Shown here one piece after another: positions 38,140 to 49,095 of a stretch of DNA of 64,000 nt. Each line of letters begins with the position of its first letter. The first letter of the stretch is position 1. Below the pieces are notes generated by a model. That model saw only the letters and a program-made list of their open reading frames with translations, had not been told where the DNA came from and made no database searches. Position numbers and translations under genes: made by a program. Source of the stretch: Diploptera punctata (lineage: Eukaryota; Arthropoda; Insecta; Blattodea; Blaberidae); contig JASPKZ010007795.1 in the NCBI GenBank assembly GCA_030220185.1, forward strand, positions 1,142,501-1,206,500. The letters are read 5' to 3'.

Positions 38140-38800
38140 TTATAGGAATAAATCACTATGAGATTTAATTTAAGATGAATTCAAATAATTAAAACATTTT
38201 GTCTGTTCATTCTTACCTCTTAGAGTTGTTTTTGTCGAACATATGTTTCAGAGCTTCTTAGCCCCATCGTCAGCGATTACAGACTGAATTTTCTCATGTT
38301 GTCGGCCCTGATTCTTGATTCCTGCTCTCCTCTTTGCCTCTGGTCCAATGAATTTACTAATGAGGTTCCTTTCTGCGGGAATTTCAAAGTTCATAATTCT
38401 TTCCTTGTTCTTCAGTATATAGATTTTTTTTTCCCCATATGGTGAGTTAATTTTTGTTTTCTAACTGTTTTAATAATTTTGTGTTTACATCTATTTTGTG
38501 TTTTTCTGACCAAACATGAGCAGCCACTGCAGATTTTTCTACTTCCCCTTTTTTATGAACTTTGAAATTCCCGCAGAAAGGAACCTCATTAGTAAATTCA
38601 TTGGACCAGAGGCAAAGAGAGCAGGAATCAAGAATCAGGGCTGACAACATGAGAAAATTCAGTCTGTTATCGCTGACAATGGGGCTAAGAAGCTCTGAAA
38701 CATATGTTCGACAAAAACAACTCTAAGAGGTAAGAAAGAACAAACAAAATGTTTTAATTATTAAACAAACCTATTATTGTTACTTCCTATTGTATTTTTA
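38140..38800. mobile_element. PLE palindrome (GTTTTTGTCGAACATATG family)
   Basis: The left arm (reverse GIY-YIG tail, KHKIDVNTKLLKQLENKN) and right arm (MNFEIP-type frame at 38565) meet near 38553. Ends: ATTCTTACCTCTTAGAGTTG and AACTCTAAGAGGTAAGAA, then ACCTATTATTGTTACTTCC. Confidence 0.7.
38235..38276 (-). ncRNA. Minimal hammerhead ribozyme motif, CATATG stem III
   Basis: Stem I TCG/CGA, core CTGACGA, unpaired T, stem II GGGGCT/AGCTCT, GAAA, palindromic CATATG, cleavage TT. The facing copy at 38670-38711 has CTGACAA. Confidence 0.65.
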
Positions 38801-38845
38801 AATAAATTCAAATGTTTCATACCTTTCCCCATAATTGATCTTCTA

Positions 38846-38890
38846 AGTAGATCGCAATTTCGGGTTCATGGCAGACCCATCCTCAGTACC
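38846..38890 (-). ncRNA. Minimal hammerhead ribozyme motif
   Basis: Stem I GGTA/TACT, core CTGAGGA, unpaired T, stem II GGGT/ACCC, GAAA, stem III TTGCGA (self-pairing with G-U), cleavage TC. The forward arm (41273-41318) is decayed (CTGAACA). Confidence 0.6.
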
Positions 38891-39117
38891 ATTTTGCCGA
38901 CTGATGTTATGTTGATCGGAAGAATCACTTCTTCTTCTTCTTCCCTCTATTGGTGTACTGATAAACCTATGGATCAGGTCAGAATTTGCAGGAATTTCGA
39001 AGTTAATATTTTTTTCTTTGTTTTTCTGATTGTGGATTTTTTCCCAAACCATGAGTTCCTTTTGTTTAATAATTAAAACATTTTATCTAATCATTCTTAC
39101 CTCTTATAGTTGTTTTT

Positions 39118-39161
39118 ATTGAACATACATTTCAAGGCTTCATAGCCCCATCTTCAGCAAT
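39118..39161 (-). ncRNA. Minimal hammerhead ribozyme motif
   Basis: Stem I ATTG/CAAT, core CTGAAGA, unpaired T, stem II GGGGCT/AGCCTT, GAAA, stem III TGTATG, cleavage TT. Compared with 38235-38276, the second stem I pair has changed from C-G to T-A, a compensatory change. Confidence 0.6.
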
Positions 39162-39611
39162 TACAGACTGTATTTTTCTTGTTTTGTTAAAATTTTATCC
39201 GTGTTTTTCAAGGTGTTGTCAACTTCTTTTGGGAAGTGGGTCGGATTTTATTACAGTGTATTCTGTAGATTCCAAAACTTTGTCCATTCTATTTATATAA
39301 TCTTTTCTATCCATAATTACTAACTGATTGCCTTTATCTGCTTTCGTGATGATTGCATTTTTCTTGTTGATTTCTTTAATTATCTCCATATTTCCCAGTC
39401 CTGTTCTATTTCTCTGAATTTCCTTAATTTCTTCTATTATTTTTCCCCTTCATTCCTAATTAAAAGTTTTTCTTCTGTTTTCAAATCATCTATTATTACT
39501 TCAACGTCCGCTACATAATTTTCAATTTTGTTTGAATAGTCCACACATGTTTTAAACCCTTTTTCTAAAATTCTTATTTCCCTTTGGTTGAAAGTTTTAG
39601 AAGACATGTTA

Positions 39612-40519
39612 TGAGGGTGAATCAAATATAAACCGGAATTATTGTTTACAATTTTATTGAATTAACAAAAAAATACAAACCCACCACCTCATTTTTCTAC
39701 ATAGTCTCCTGCATTTCCAACACACTTTTGCCATTGAGTTGGCAACTTTTTGATGCCGTCCTTGTAGAATAAGGGATGACGTGTAGTCAGCCAGTTGCGC
39801 ACAAACTCCTCTACCGCTGCATTGTCACCAAACCGCCTTCCTCCCAGGTCTTCTTTCAGTGGCACAAACAAATGGTAGTCACAGGGTGACAAATCTGGAC
39901 TGTAAGGAGGATGTTCCAGAGGTGTCCAATGCATTTTTGTCAGTTTTTCTTGTGTCAATCGAGCAGTGTGTGGCCTTGCATTTTCAGAATGTGGCAGACA
40001 ATTTTTGGAATTTGAGTTCATCACTAATGATGGCTTGAACACTTCCAAAGCTTATTCCAATGTGTGAAGCAATTTCAGAAATTGTTACGCGCCGATCGTC
40101 CTCAATAAGGTCCCGTACAGCACGAATGTTGTCTGCAGTGATGCTTGTTCGTTGCCGTCTTTGGTTGGGCTCATTTTCCACTGAATCCTGGCCTGCTAAA
40201 TTTTTTTTTGTGCCAATCATACACCTGCAACTTCGAAAGGGTTACTTCCCCGAACTGCGCATGGAGCCTTCTCAAAATTTCAGAAGGTTTAGTGCCTTCT
40301 TTTGCCAAAAACTTAATAATAATGCATTGCGCAACAGATGTGTGTACCTCTTGCTCGCTCATGGCGTACTGAAGCAAGTGGCCACTCTTCGGAGTGCAAC
40401 ACATCAAGATCCCTACTCCAGACACCCCCACCAACTTCCCCTCCAAACCACCGCAACCTTTGCAGTTTGCTACCAGAGCCTCCAGATACAAATTATGGTT
40501 TATATTTGATCCACCCTCG
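39612..40519 (-). mobile_element. Mariner, internally deleted
   Basis: TA duplications at 39610-39611 and 40520-40521. Terminal repeats TGAGGGTGAATCAAATATAA and TTATATTTGATCCACCCTCG. 908 bp instead of about 1.3 kb. The reverse strand keeps the N-terminal HTH region (KPSEILRRLHAQFGEVTLSK, RRVTISEIASHIGISFGSVQ) fused to HSENARPHTARL and HPPYSPDLSPCDYHLF. The segment with the first catalytic Asp is deleted. Inserted in a PLE. Confidence 0.85.
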
Positions 40520-41399
40520 TAATTACATTATTCCCACTTTTTTCTCTGTTTTTGGGGGTGTTTTCCTTATTTTTTCTTGATTTCGATTTTAAATTTTCAA
40601 TGTTCTTATTTTGTCTAGTTTTTTTTTTCTTTTATGCTTTAGTTTAGTTTGTTGAAAAATTTTTCTTCTAATCTATTACCTACATTTATAGATATTTTTA
40701 AATGTAGGAAATATAATTTTGTGTCCAAATTACTAATAATTTCATAATGTTTATTTTTCTCCATGTTTAAAATTTTCTTCTCAACTATCTTCTGTTCTTT
40801 CGAACCATTGTTATTCTTAATGGGTTTTCTGACAAATTTAGCTGTGATATCAAGATCCAAACATGTTTTAATAAATTTCACATCCATCATCTACTTTCTT
40901 CTTTTTTCTCTTAATTGATTGAATGTTTTAATGTCTTTTCTTAAAAAGAAAAACAAAAACAAATTTGAAAACAAGGGTGAAAGAACATCTTAGAAATGTC
41001 AAAAATGGAGAAGTGGAAAAGTCAGCAGTAGCTGCTCATGCTTGGTCTGAAAAACATCTAATTGAATCAAAAGCTAGTCTAATTAAACAAATAGATAAAC
41101 AAAAGGAACTCGTGGTTTGGGTAAAAATCCACATTCAGAAAAACAAAGAAAAAGTTATGAACTTCAAAATTCCCCTGAACCCTGACCTGATCCAGAGGTT
41201 TATCGGTCAAGCAACAGAGGGAAGAAGAAGTGGTTCTTCCGATCGACATAACATCAGTCGTCAAGATGGTACTGAACATGGGACCGCTATGGTATTGAAA
41301 TCACAATCTACTTAGAAGATTAATGTGAGGAAAGAAATGAAACATTTGATTTGATCTTAAATTAAACCTCATAGTGATTTATTCCTATAAAAGTTATGC

Positions 41400-41720
41400 T
41401 CTATTTGAACAAGTTTTGATGTGCCATGCATACCATCATAAGCTTTTCCTTTGCAGACTTTTGAATTTTATATTGTTGGCTCCCATTTCATCTTTTGGCT
41501 GACCGAATGGAATGCAAATCAAGTCTAATTCATAATGAATTTTGAAATTTTCGGGAAAAAGATTTGATTTACAAGTTCTTCGTTCAACCAAAAGATGCAG
41601 TGGTAGCTGACATCCAGGGCCAACAACATAAAATTCAGCAGGAAAAATTGATGATGGTATGCATGGCTTATTGAAACGCGTTCAAATAGAACACTTCAAG
41701 TTATGAGATTAAGATGACTC
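41400..41720. repeat. PLE palindrome, degenerate
   Basis: CTATTTGAACAAGTTTTG and CGCGTTCAAATAG are the outer arms. TTGATGATGG then TTATTGAAACGCG is a hammerhead relic (core TTGATGA, stem III CGCG). The inner part holds a GIY-YIG tail scrap (MNFEIF). Confidence 0.5.
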
Positions 41721-41987
41721 CAGATTATTTATTAAAGTTTTCCTCCCTTGATTTCCCAGCACCTCTAGAGAAGTATATGGATCAGTATTAGTGCCTGAGT
41801 AGCTAGCTTCTAGTGAATTGGTAAATAATCTGTGATACAAATCCTGCTTTAGATACAAAATTTTCCAATGGTTATGTCAATTTATTATAATTTACAGTCT
41901 GAAAGTCATGATTTTCCTTATTATACTCTGTTTTTCAACAAAACTCTGCAAAAAACCCAATATTATAATTTTTCTTATCTTTTTCAG

Positions 41988-42140
41988 TTGAAATGCATTG
42001 TGGTCTTAGTATATAGTATTGAGCATCTGGGATGTAGTATTTTTCCATTTGTTAAACATGATGGAGAACATTTCTTTTGCAACATACTTGTCACAGAGTT
42101 TACCTTTACAGAATGCCAATGAAATGGAGACGTATTTCAG
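41988..42140 (+). CDS. FANCA: FANCA, exon 6 of 8 in window, with a one-base frame conflict
   Basis: It starts after ATCTTTTTCAG in phase 0 and reads LKCIVVLVYSIEHLGCSIFP, like the FANCA LAALAVHLGESRSALP region. That frame hits TGA at 42120. The frame one base later reads MMENISFATYLSQSLPLQ then METYF and joins exon 7 exactly (AG+G = Arg, then FAVEYM), like FANCA VPALFDSLLTC and FFCLKFC. So the exon appears to have one extra base, perhaps in the T run 42040-42044. Alternatively the acceptor is TCTTAG at 42009, giving a 131-bp exon in the second frame throughout. Confidence 0.75.
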
Positions 42141-42258
42141 GTGAGATAAGTAAACTGTATCATTCATTCAGTAAAGTTATCATCATCATCTTCTTATCGT
42201 GTCTTCCTTTCAGAAGGTTGATTCAGTAATAAAGTTGTGTAGGAATTATATAGGAATT

Positions 42259-42623
42259 ATGATGATCTTGAAGAAGATTTCCGGGCTGTAGGCCGTGGTC
42301 GTGAAGCTTGTAGTTCCCCGACGTTTTGCCAGAGACTGCGTCTGGCATCCTCAAGGGTTGTCTTGAGACTGGCAATTCTGTCCAATCTAATTGGAGCAAT
42401 GGAAGTCCCTACCGCTGACCAATCAGAAGGCAGATACAACTTATGAACACATCGTGGTAAACGTATAAATAAGACAGACAGCGGACAGAATTGCCAGTCT
42501 CAAGACAACCCTTGAGGATGCCAGACGCAGTCTCTGGCGAAACGTCGGGGAACTACAAGCCTCATGACCACGATCTTCTTCAAGATCATCATAGCAACTC
42601 CGGCCGTGAAAGTCTACGTGAAT
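42259..42623. mobile_element. Short PLE palindrome with 11-bp target duplication
   Basis: ATATAGGAATT at 42248-42258 and 42624-42634. Arms ATGATCTTGAAGAAGAT and complement. The right end ACTCCGGCCGTGAAAGTC is as in 8610-9558. Both arms keep the TTGAGGA hammerhead variant. Confidence 0.8.
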
Positions 42624-42747
42624 ATATAGGAATTGTTACAACTTAAAAGAAATTCATAAATCATAACTGATTATAAATGTTTCTATTAACATTAATTTTA
42701 ATGTTTTTTATAATTGACCTTTATTTATATTCTTAATATATATTTAA

Positions 42748-42866
42748 TTTTAGGAAGTTATATTTTGAGGTTATTTTAATTATATTATTTTTAGTCTGGA
42801 CATCTTACCTCAATATTAAATATTTAATATTGAGGTAAGATGTCCAGACTAAAAATAATGTAATTG
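42748..42866. repeat. Ultra-compact PLE palindrome without ribozyme
   Basis: TTTTTAGTCTGGACATCTTACC faces its exact complement across an AATATTAAATATTTAATATT tip. The left end is TTAGGAAGTTATATTTTGAGG. Deletion derivative of the family at 25693. Confidence 0.7.
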
Positions 42867-42904
42867 TTAATGTACCCTGGAAATGTATTTTACAGTTTAA
42901 TTTA

Positions 42905-43425
42905 AACACAAAATTGATAGGGGGTCACACTATGAGGTTTTTTTTTATATAATTAAGTTCTTTACACCTCACCTCATATTGTCGGTTTGGTAGAAGACTG
43001 TCACAACTCAAAATAATTCATTTTTATGTTTTCACAATGAAATGACTAAAATTTGTCTATATTTTTATGTGGAAGAGAGTTACAAGCTGTAATTCTTACT
43101 GTGCCTGCTAGATGGCACAAGTGACAATATATGTTTTTGACAAGTTGACAACTTTATTCTGAGCAAGAGAGTCACAAAATGCTTCCCAAGAAAATTTGTT
43201 ATTTTTGAGTTATGACAGTCTTCTTCCAAGCCGACGATGTTAACTCTCTCACCTGGACCATTTTTCAAGGTTCCACCTTCATTATCAGCCAAAAACAGAT
43301 TTTTGATATGTTCATTGGAAGACTGCACATTCACTCCTTCTAGAGTTAAACAAATAAACTTCACAATCAAATTCTTTTCCCTGGGAATTTCAAAATTCAT
43401 TAATGTAATAAATGAGGTGAGTATG
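42905..43425 (-). pseudogene. PLE 3' fragment
   Basis: The left end GGGGTCACACTATGAGG is the reversed terminus, then CACCTCACCTCATATTG. The reverse strand encodes MNFEIPREKNLIVKFICLTL and NEGGTLKNGPGERVNIVGLE (43080-43400), with a decayed hammerhead (CTGATAA, stem II AAGGT/ACCTT, GAAA) overlapping the frame. Confidence 0.55.
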
Positions 43426-44830
43426 TTACATCTTACCTCATAAAAGTTGAGTTCTTTTTAGGACATGTTTCAAAACACTTATGTTTCATCTTCAGCTTAT
43501 CAAGACTGTTGATTTTCACATTGTCGGCCCTGGATGTCGACTCCCACTCCATCTTTTGGTGGATCAAAGAACTTGCATATCAAATCCCTCTTCCGGGAAT
43601 TTCAAAATTTATGATTCTATCCTTGTTCTTCTGGATGTAGATCTCCTCCCAAATGGTGAGTTTGTTAGTATTTTCTGGCTGTTTTAATAATTTGGTGTTC
43701 ACATTGATTTTATGTTTTTCTAACCAAAGGTGAGCAGCTACTGCAAATTTTTCTATTTCTCCTTTTTTTACGTTTCTAATATGTTCCTTACTTCTAATGG
43801 TTAAATTTATCTTTGTTTCCCCTATATATATTTTATCACAATCAGCATACTTTATCTGGTATATTCCTGATTTTTTGCCATCATCAGTCTTTTCATTTTT
43901 GTTGGATTTTTTTAGTTTATTTAGGCAGTAAACTTTTTTGGTGCTAATCTGATATTAAATTTTTCAAAAATCATTTGGAATTTATTGTGTGTCCAAGGAA
44001 GATATGTGAATTTCTTGTATATCTTTCCAATTGGTTAAATTCAATAAATTCATTAACTTGTCTCTCTTTTTCTGAATATTCTTCTCCCAACCTATGAGTG
44101 CTGTTGGTTTTTCCATTGTTTAGCAATTTTGATCTTGTCTTGATTATATGATTTTTCTATCCTGAAATGTAGACACTAGAATAAAAGAGCAGCCTAGAAA
44201 TGTAAAATAAGGATATATAGAAAAATTTATAGTAGCTAATACTCATTCTTGTACGTAATGTATATACTTCACCTATGTAATGTGATTTAAAGAAGTGCCA
44301 CATAACTTCAAAATATAACATATTGTCATCTGTGCACCTAGTGCAAAATCCAAAGAATGAAAAGTGCATTGGCATACACATATACAAGAAATTCACATAT
44401 CTTCCTTGGACACACAATAAATTCCAAATGATTTTTGAAAAATTTAATATCAGATTAGCACCAAAAAAGTTTACTGCCTAAATAAACTAAAAAAATCCAA
44501 CAAAAATGAAAAGACTGATGATGGCAAAAAATCAGGAATATACCAGATAAAGTATGCTGATTGTGATAAATATATATAGGGGAAACAAAGATAAATTTAA
44601 CCATTAGAAGTAAGGAACATATTAGAAACGTAAAAAAAGGAGAAATAGAAAAATTTGCAGTAGCTGCTCACCTTTGGTTAGAAAAACATAAAATCAATGT
44701 GAACACCAAATTATTAAAACAGCCAGAAAATACTAACAAACTCACCATTTGGGAGGAGATCTACATCCAGAAGAACAAGGATAGAATCATAAATTTTGAA
44801 ATTCCCGGAAGAGGGATTTGAATTATACAG
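43426..44830. mobile_element. Large PLE palindrome, right end truncated
   Basis: The reverse arm 43430-44110 and forward arm 44395-44830 share text such as CATATCTTCCTTGGACACAC. Both carry decayed GIY-YIG frames (EIEKFAVAAHLWLEKHKINV on the forward arm). The left end has a hammerhead-like block: CTGAAGA, stem II GAAACA/TGTTTT, GAAACATGTCC (43465-43505, reverse). The right arm lacks its 3' end. Confidence 0.6.
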
Positions 44831-44847
44831 AGAATAATATTTGTCAA

Positions 44848-45001
44848 TTTCTTTATGTAAAATTTTATTACCTCATCTCATATTCTTCTTCCTAGACTAG
44901 TTTCAGATTCAAAATAAGTATAAGAAGAAGAAGAATATGAGGTGAGGTAATTAAATTTTACTTAAATAAATACTACCTCATAGTGTTAATTCCTGAAAAG
45001 T
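44848..45001. mobile_element. 154-bp PLE palindrome with 13-bp target duplication
   Basis: TAATATTTGTCAA at 44835-44847 and 45002-45014. ATTACCTCATCTCATATTC faces GAATATGAGGTGAGGTAAT, with a tip holding CTAGACTAGTTTCAGATTC, the reversed end of a hammerhead. The right end is CTACCTCATAGTGTTAATTCC. Confidence 0.75.
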
Positions 45002-45223
45002 TAATATTTGTCAACTTTAGCTCAGAATAGGGATGTATAGAGAACTTTTGTTTTCACGACCCTGAACCTCTTGATTTTCTGCCAGTGAGTTAGTTATGAA
45101 TGTTATAATTCGTTTCTTGTAAATTATAAATTTGAGTTTAAAGTATACAGTCAGCTCAGATGAGCTAAGCACTAACCACAAAGTGTTTTAGTGAGAAGCA
45201 AGGAAGCTAATTATGACTTAAGT

Positions 45224-45680
45224 TTTTTTGGTGCCTGGAAACATCTTACCTCAAATTAAATTTGAGGGTAAGATGTTTCCAGGCTCAAAAAAAAAACTTG
45301 ATTAAAGGAATCTCAAAATATCCGATTGAGGGACTTTCCACTTTTCAGCGGTTTCCCTTTTACCAGCCGGCTGCTGGCCCTTCACATCCACATGTGTCAA
45401 TCACAGAGGTAGATGATCAACAGCCAGTGTAGGGGTGACATGTGGTTAGCATGTCGAGTCCCCCAGCCATTATAGCTGGTTCCTCAACCTGGAGCCGCTA
45501 CTTATTGTAGCTACCCAATTGCCTCACGATGCTGGGTGGGCACCGGTCCCATACTGGCTGAAATACCATGAGAAAATTTCTTCCCCCATGGAGACTCGAA
45601 CCAGTGCAAGTCCCGTAGCTCTGCGCCAAGGCTTCCTACCTTAACCGCTCGGCTACGGCGCGGGACAATCTCAAAATATT
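45224..45680. repeat. Ultra-compact PLE palindrome split by SINE 1
   Basis: GGTGCCTGGAAACATCTTACC faces GGTAAGATGTTTCCAGGC. The right end AATCTCAAAATAT continues after the SINE as TACTTCCTAAAAT. Confidence 0.65.
45321..45666 (-). mobile_element. SINE family 1, full copy
   Basis: It aligns to 799-1145 over most of its length. AATCTCAAAATAT is duplicated immediately outside (about 45308-45320 and 45667-45679). Confidence 0.8.
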
Positions 45681-45714
45681 ACTTCCTAAAATAAACTACT
45701 AATTATGACTATTT

Positions 45715-46225
45715 AACTCATGCCTAAATGGTAGTCAATGACCAATCACATTTCAATGAATTTTGTTTTACAATCTATGACAGTCATGTTTCACCTCACT
45801 CTTTATCAATTTCTCTTTATCAGCTCCTGCTTTATGATAAAGAAAGCTCCTCCTTTTTAATATTCTGAACAGGTCAGAGCATTATTTTGCAGTAACTGAC
45901 TCTGCAACGAACACATTTAATATAGCAAATAATGTACAGATTCCTTGATTTTACTGAGTTGTTTACTAAAAAAGAATTAATAACCTATAATGTTGGTTAT
46001 AAAGTTATAATATACAGTTTGAAGTGTTTCATTATTTCTCCACTAGGGTCATTCTTACAATATTGTGATCCTATTTGGCAATAAATAATATGATCAAGTT
46101 GTAGTGAATAAACATAACCTCACATTTCTGATTTATTTTCAAACATTGCCATTTACATTAAATATATAAATATTTTAAAATAACTGTATTTAAATAATGA
46201 TTTGTGAGTAAACAGCTTAACTCAT
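45715..46225 (-). repeat. Internally deleted copy of the element at 2752-4655
   Basis: 45715-45905 matches 4480-4655 and 45975-46225 matches 2752-2975, both inverted and now adjacent. The LINE coding part between them is absent. A PLE begins at its right edge. Confidence 0.55.
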
Positions 46226-47640
46226 AAATTTATTGATGATTTGGAAATCACTCGTGACATTACTTATGATAATTTTTCGTCATTCGACATAAAAAACCTC
46301 TACACAAATATCCCGATAAACGAAACAGCAAACATAATAAAACAAAAACTAACAGACAGTAAACTTGAAGATAACTATATCAATCAGTTAAACAAACTAA
46401 TAACAACAACAATAAAGCAAAATTACTTCCAATTTAACAATGAACTATTTATTCAAGAAGACGGGATCCCGATGGGGAGCCCTACATCTAGAATAATGGC
46501 AGAAATCTTCCTACAAGAACTGGAAAATAAACATTTTGAGGAACTAATACACAAATTCAACATAAAACTAATAATACGATATGTCGATGACGTACTAATA
46601 ATATATGACGATGAAAACAGAAAAGAAAAGAAATACTACAAGACTTAAACAACATGCATGAAAAAATCACTTTCACCGAAGAAATAGAAGTTAATAACAG
46701 CATAAACTACTTAGATTTGTCTATAACCAAAAATCTACACAACAATAAACTAGATATCGGTATCTACCGGAAACCCACAAACAATGCTCTGTGGCCATAA
46801 ACAAAAATTCTACACACCCTTTTCAACAGAAAATTAGTACATTTAATAGCTTAGTTAGTAGAATGTTGAAACTCTCATTAAGCAAAGACAATTATATCCA
46901 AGAACTCAACTACATTAAGTATATGGCAAAAACCAATGGCTATAATGAAGAATTCATAGATAAGCTCGTAAAAAAACAAAAAGGAAGAACAACATAACTA
47001 AACTAGAAAAAGAATCTGACAACAACAAGAAAACATGGATAACACTTACATACACAGGAAAAGAAACGACGAAATTAGCCAATGCACTAAAGAAAGCCGA
47101 TAAAAACGTAAAAATAGCATACAGAACCAATAACAAATTAAACAACATAATAAACAATAACATTGAAGAAAATAACATTTTCAACAGCAAAGGAGTTTAT
47201 AAACTGTCATGTAAGGACTGCAACAAATTTTATATAGTAAGGACAAACAGGAGTTTTAACATCAGATTCAAAGAACATTTTCGAGACTTAATTCACATAG
47301 AAGGGAAATCAAGCTATGCAAAACACGTTATCCATGAAGGACATCGCATGTTAAATATTGAAAACACCCTAACAGTAATGCACAGAGAAAATAATCCAGC
47401 GAAGATAAACGTACTCGAAGAGATGGAAATCGCAGCTCACAACAACGACAGCCTGATAAACGAAAACGAACCCAATACATGCAACCCGCTCTACCAGATC
47501 TTCAGTGAAACACCAGTTTTGAATCCTGCCGATGATGGGACAAGTCCCGAAAGCGCTACAGTTAAATGATTAATTAAGTTGAGGAGACGGACCTTTCAGG
47601 TGAATATTCCATAATTTTATATTAATTTTGAATAAACCTC
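46226..47640 (+). pseudogene. PLE with RT and GIY-YIG domains, frame-disrupted
   Basis: RT: FSSFDIKNLYTNIPINETA, then EDGIPMGSPTSRIMAEIFLQ, then IIRYVDDVLIIYDDE with the catalytic YVDD (46241-46648). After a frame break: NYLDLSITKNLHN, IGIYRKPT and FQQKISTFNSLVSRML. The GIY-YIG part reads GVYKLSCKDCNKFYIVRTNR (YIV instead of YIG) and FKEHFRDL, ending PADDGTSPESATVK at 47569. Two frameshifts and no start region, so it is dead. The tail codons coincide with a compact hammerhead motif. Confidence 0.8.
47526..47561 (+). ncRNA. Compact 36-nt hammerhead-like motif, GCGC stem III
   Basis: Stem I CTG/CAG, core CCGATGA (T4 to C), unpaired T, stem II GGGA/TCCC around CAAG, GAAA, palindromic GCGC, cleavage TA. 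The same bases encode ADDGTSPESAT of the PLE protein. Confidence 0.55.
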
Positions 47641-48640
47641 AACGGAACACATCATGAATCTTATAAAAGTTAACTTAATAATAAGTATTATTTTTACTAC
47701 AAGGTCAAGAAAACTAAATATATGTTCACACATAGAAATACATTAGGGTAACGGAGGATAAGAGTACGCGGGCAGTTAAGAGTACGCAGGGAAAATTTAT
47801 GGTAGAACATGTTGATTATTACGTTTCAGTTTGGCTGTTACAATGGAAGAGCATGCAGTAGTATCATTGACCTGCTTCATTTTATCTTCGTTCTACCAGG
47901 TAAAATTAACTTTCCTTACTTTTCTGTGTAATTTTTGTGTGATATAGCATAACTCTTTTTCACCTTAAGGAGTAAAAAAATATTTCATAAAGAGATATCT
48001 TATTAATGTACATTTAATATCCTACATGGTGAAGATACCATTTATCTCTCTGTTATGTGCTGGCATCTATCGGTGATTTTATAAAATACTCCAAGTGAGG
48101 CAAAGAGTACGCAGCAGCTGTCCACTGCGTACTCTTAGCCTCCGCAGGGGTTATCATTGCTACATTTGTTTTTTTCGTTTATGGCTATTAAGTGGAAAGC
48201 TCTGTTCCACTCTTAATATATTGATGTATATTATATTGATACAAAGTTGTTATAAATAATCATAGTTTTTGTATTTAGTCGTAAATAAATACAAATAACA
48301 TTTTTATATTTCAACCTCACTCTTTATTTTTATTTGCAGAGCAAAGAGCTGGAGAAAATGAAACAGTAGGTTTATCAAAACAAGAATATAAAATGTTAGT
48401 ATTCATTCAATTCTGCCGCTCCCAAAACAAGACCCTATAAACTGAAGAAAGAAGAGACCAGCTCAAAAAATCAGAAATCATGACATCATCACCTTTCAAA
48501 AGCCATTTGGAAAGAAGAGAATAAAAGAGAAAAGAATTAGAGCAGGCTAAATCAGAAAAAGTTCTTAAAAAATAAGAAAGACAAGTAAGAGAAATGGGCC
48601 TATCAAACTAGCAAATAGGAAATCAAATGCAAGAAGAGAA

Positions 48641-48862
48641 TTGATGTTTAATAATGACTCTAAACCATCTTCAAGTTCAGCTGAGTCGAACTCCTTCATT
48701 GAAGAAGAAGAAAAAGACAACGATGACGATTCAACTGTCTGTCCAGGATATGAGAGTTCATACCCTGAAAGCTGGATTCAATGTGGCATTTGCAAAGAGT
48801 GGTGGCACGAAGACTGTAGTGCTTACGAAGGCAGTGGTCCATTTGTTTGCGACTACTGTTAA
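48641..48862 (+). CDS. PHD-like C-terminal finger of the pogo-like transposase (73 aa)
   Basis: An acidic, Ser-rich start is followed by CPGY, then WIQCGICKEWWHEDCSAYEG and FVCDYC. The Cys and His spacing matches the PHD-like finger at the C-terminus of many insect pogo/Tigger transposases. The catalytic part upstream is lost, so this is a remnant, although the finger itself is intact and in one frame. Confidence 0.5.
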   Translation: MMFNNDSKPSSSSAESNSFIEEEEKDNDDDSTVCPGYESSYPESWIQCGICKEWWHEDCSAYEGSGPFVCDYC

Positions 48863-48939
48863 GCAAACCCTAGTGAGTACTCTTAACCTCCTGGTAGGCC
48901 AAAAGTACACAAATTACATTTTTTACTAATTTATTATTC

Positions 48940-49095
48940 ATGAAAATTCATCGGAGAACATATTGTTTAAACAACTCACCTCATAGGATTCATGCTTCCA
49001 TGATATCGCGATTTCAAACATAGTCATGTTCATCATCAGCCATAACTCCGGCCTCATAATGTTTACTTCCCAACATTAATTTAATATTATTATTC
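48940..49095 (-). repeat. PLE piece cut at the ribozyme 5' edge, plus terminal motif
   Basis: The reverse strand runs from CCGGAGTTATGG through the hammerhead to ATGAGGTGAGTTG. At its other side it joins CCTCATAATG and TTTACTTCCC directly. TATTATTCATG flanks both sides. Inserted in the pogo-like element. Confidence 0.65.
48998..49045 (-). ncRNA. Best hammerhead ribozyme candidate (consensus core)
   Basis: Stem I TTATGG/TCATGG (with G-U pairs), textbook core CTGATGA, unpaired T, 6-bp stem II GAACAT/ATGTTT around GACT, GAAA, palindromic stem III TCGCGA, cleavage TA. Its relative at 24693 has CTGCAG for stem III. Confidence 0.75.

Larger units (their letters stand above)
38800..41398. mobile_element. 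Large PLE palindrome with nested PLE and mariner
   Basis: The left arm (38800-39065, reverse) and right arm (40960-41398, forward) carry GIY-YIG tails (GTAMVLKSQST on the right). Between them is a reverse PLE N-terminal region: MMDVKFIKTCLDLDITAKFV (40639-40890) and TFNQREIRILEKGFKTCVDY (39437-39625), split by a mariner. A piece of another PLE family sits at 39067-39190. Confidence 0.6.

Noticed and set aside
41868..42122. A separate 84-codon gene
   Set aside because: Its first half is intron sequence before a clear CAG acceptor, and its second half is FANCA exon 6 in the first frame.
43220..43290. Complete hammerhead in the 42905 PLE fragment
   Set aside because: Core CTGATAA, stem II and GAAA are visible, but no palindromic stem III or matching stem I follows.
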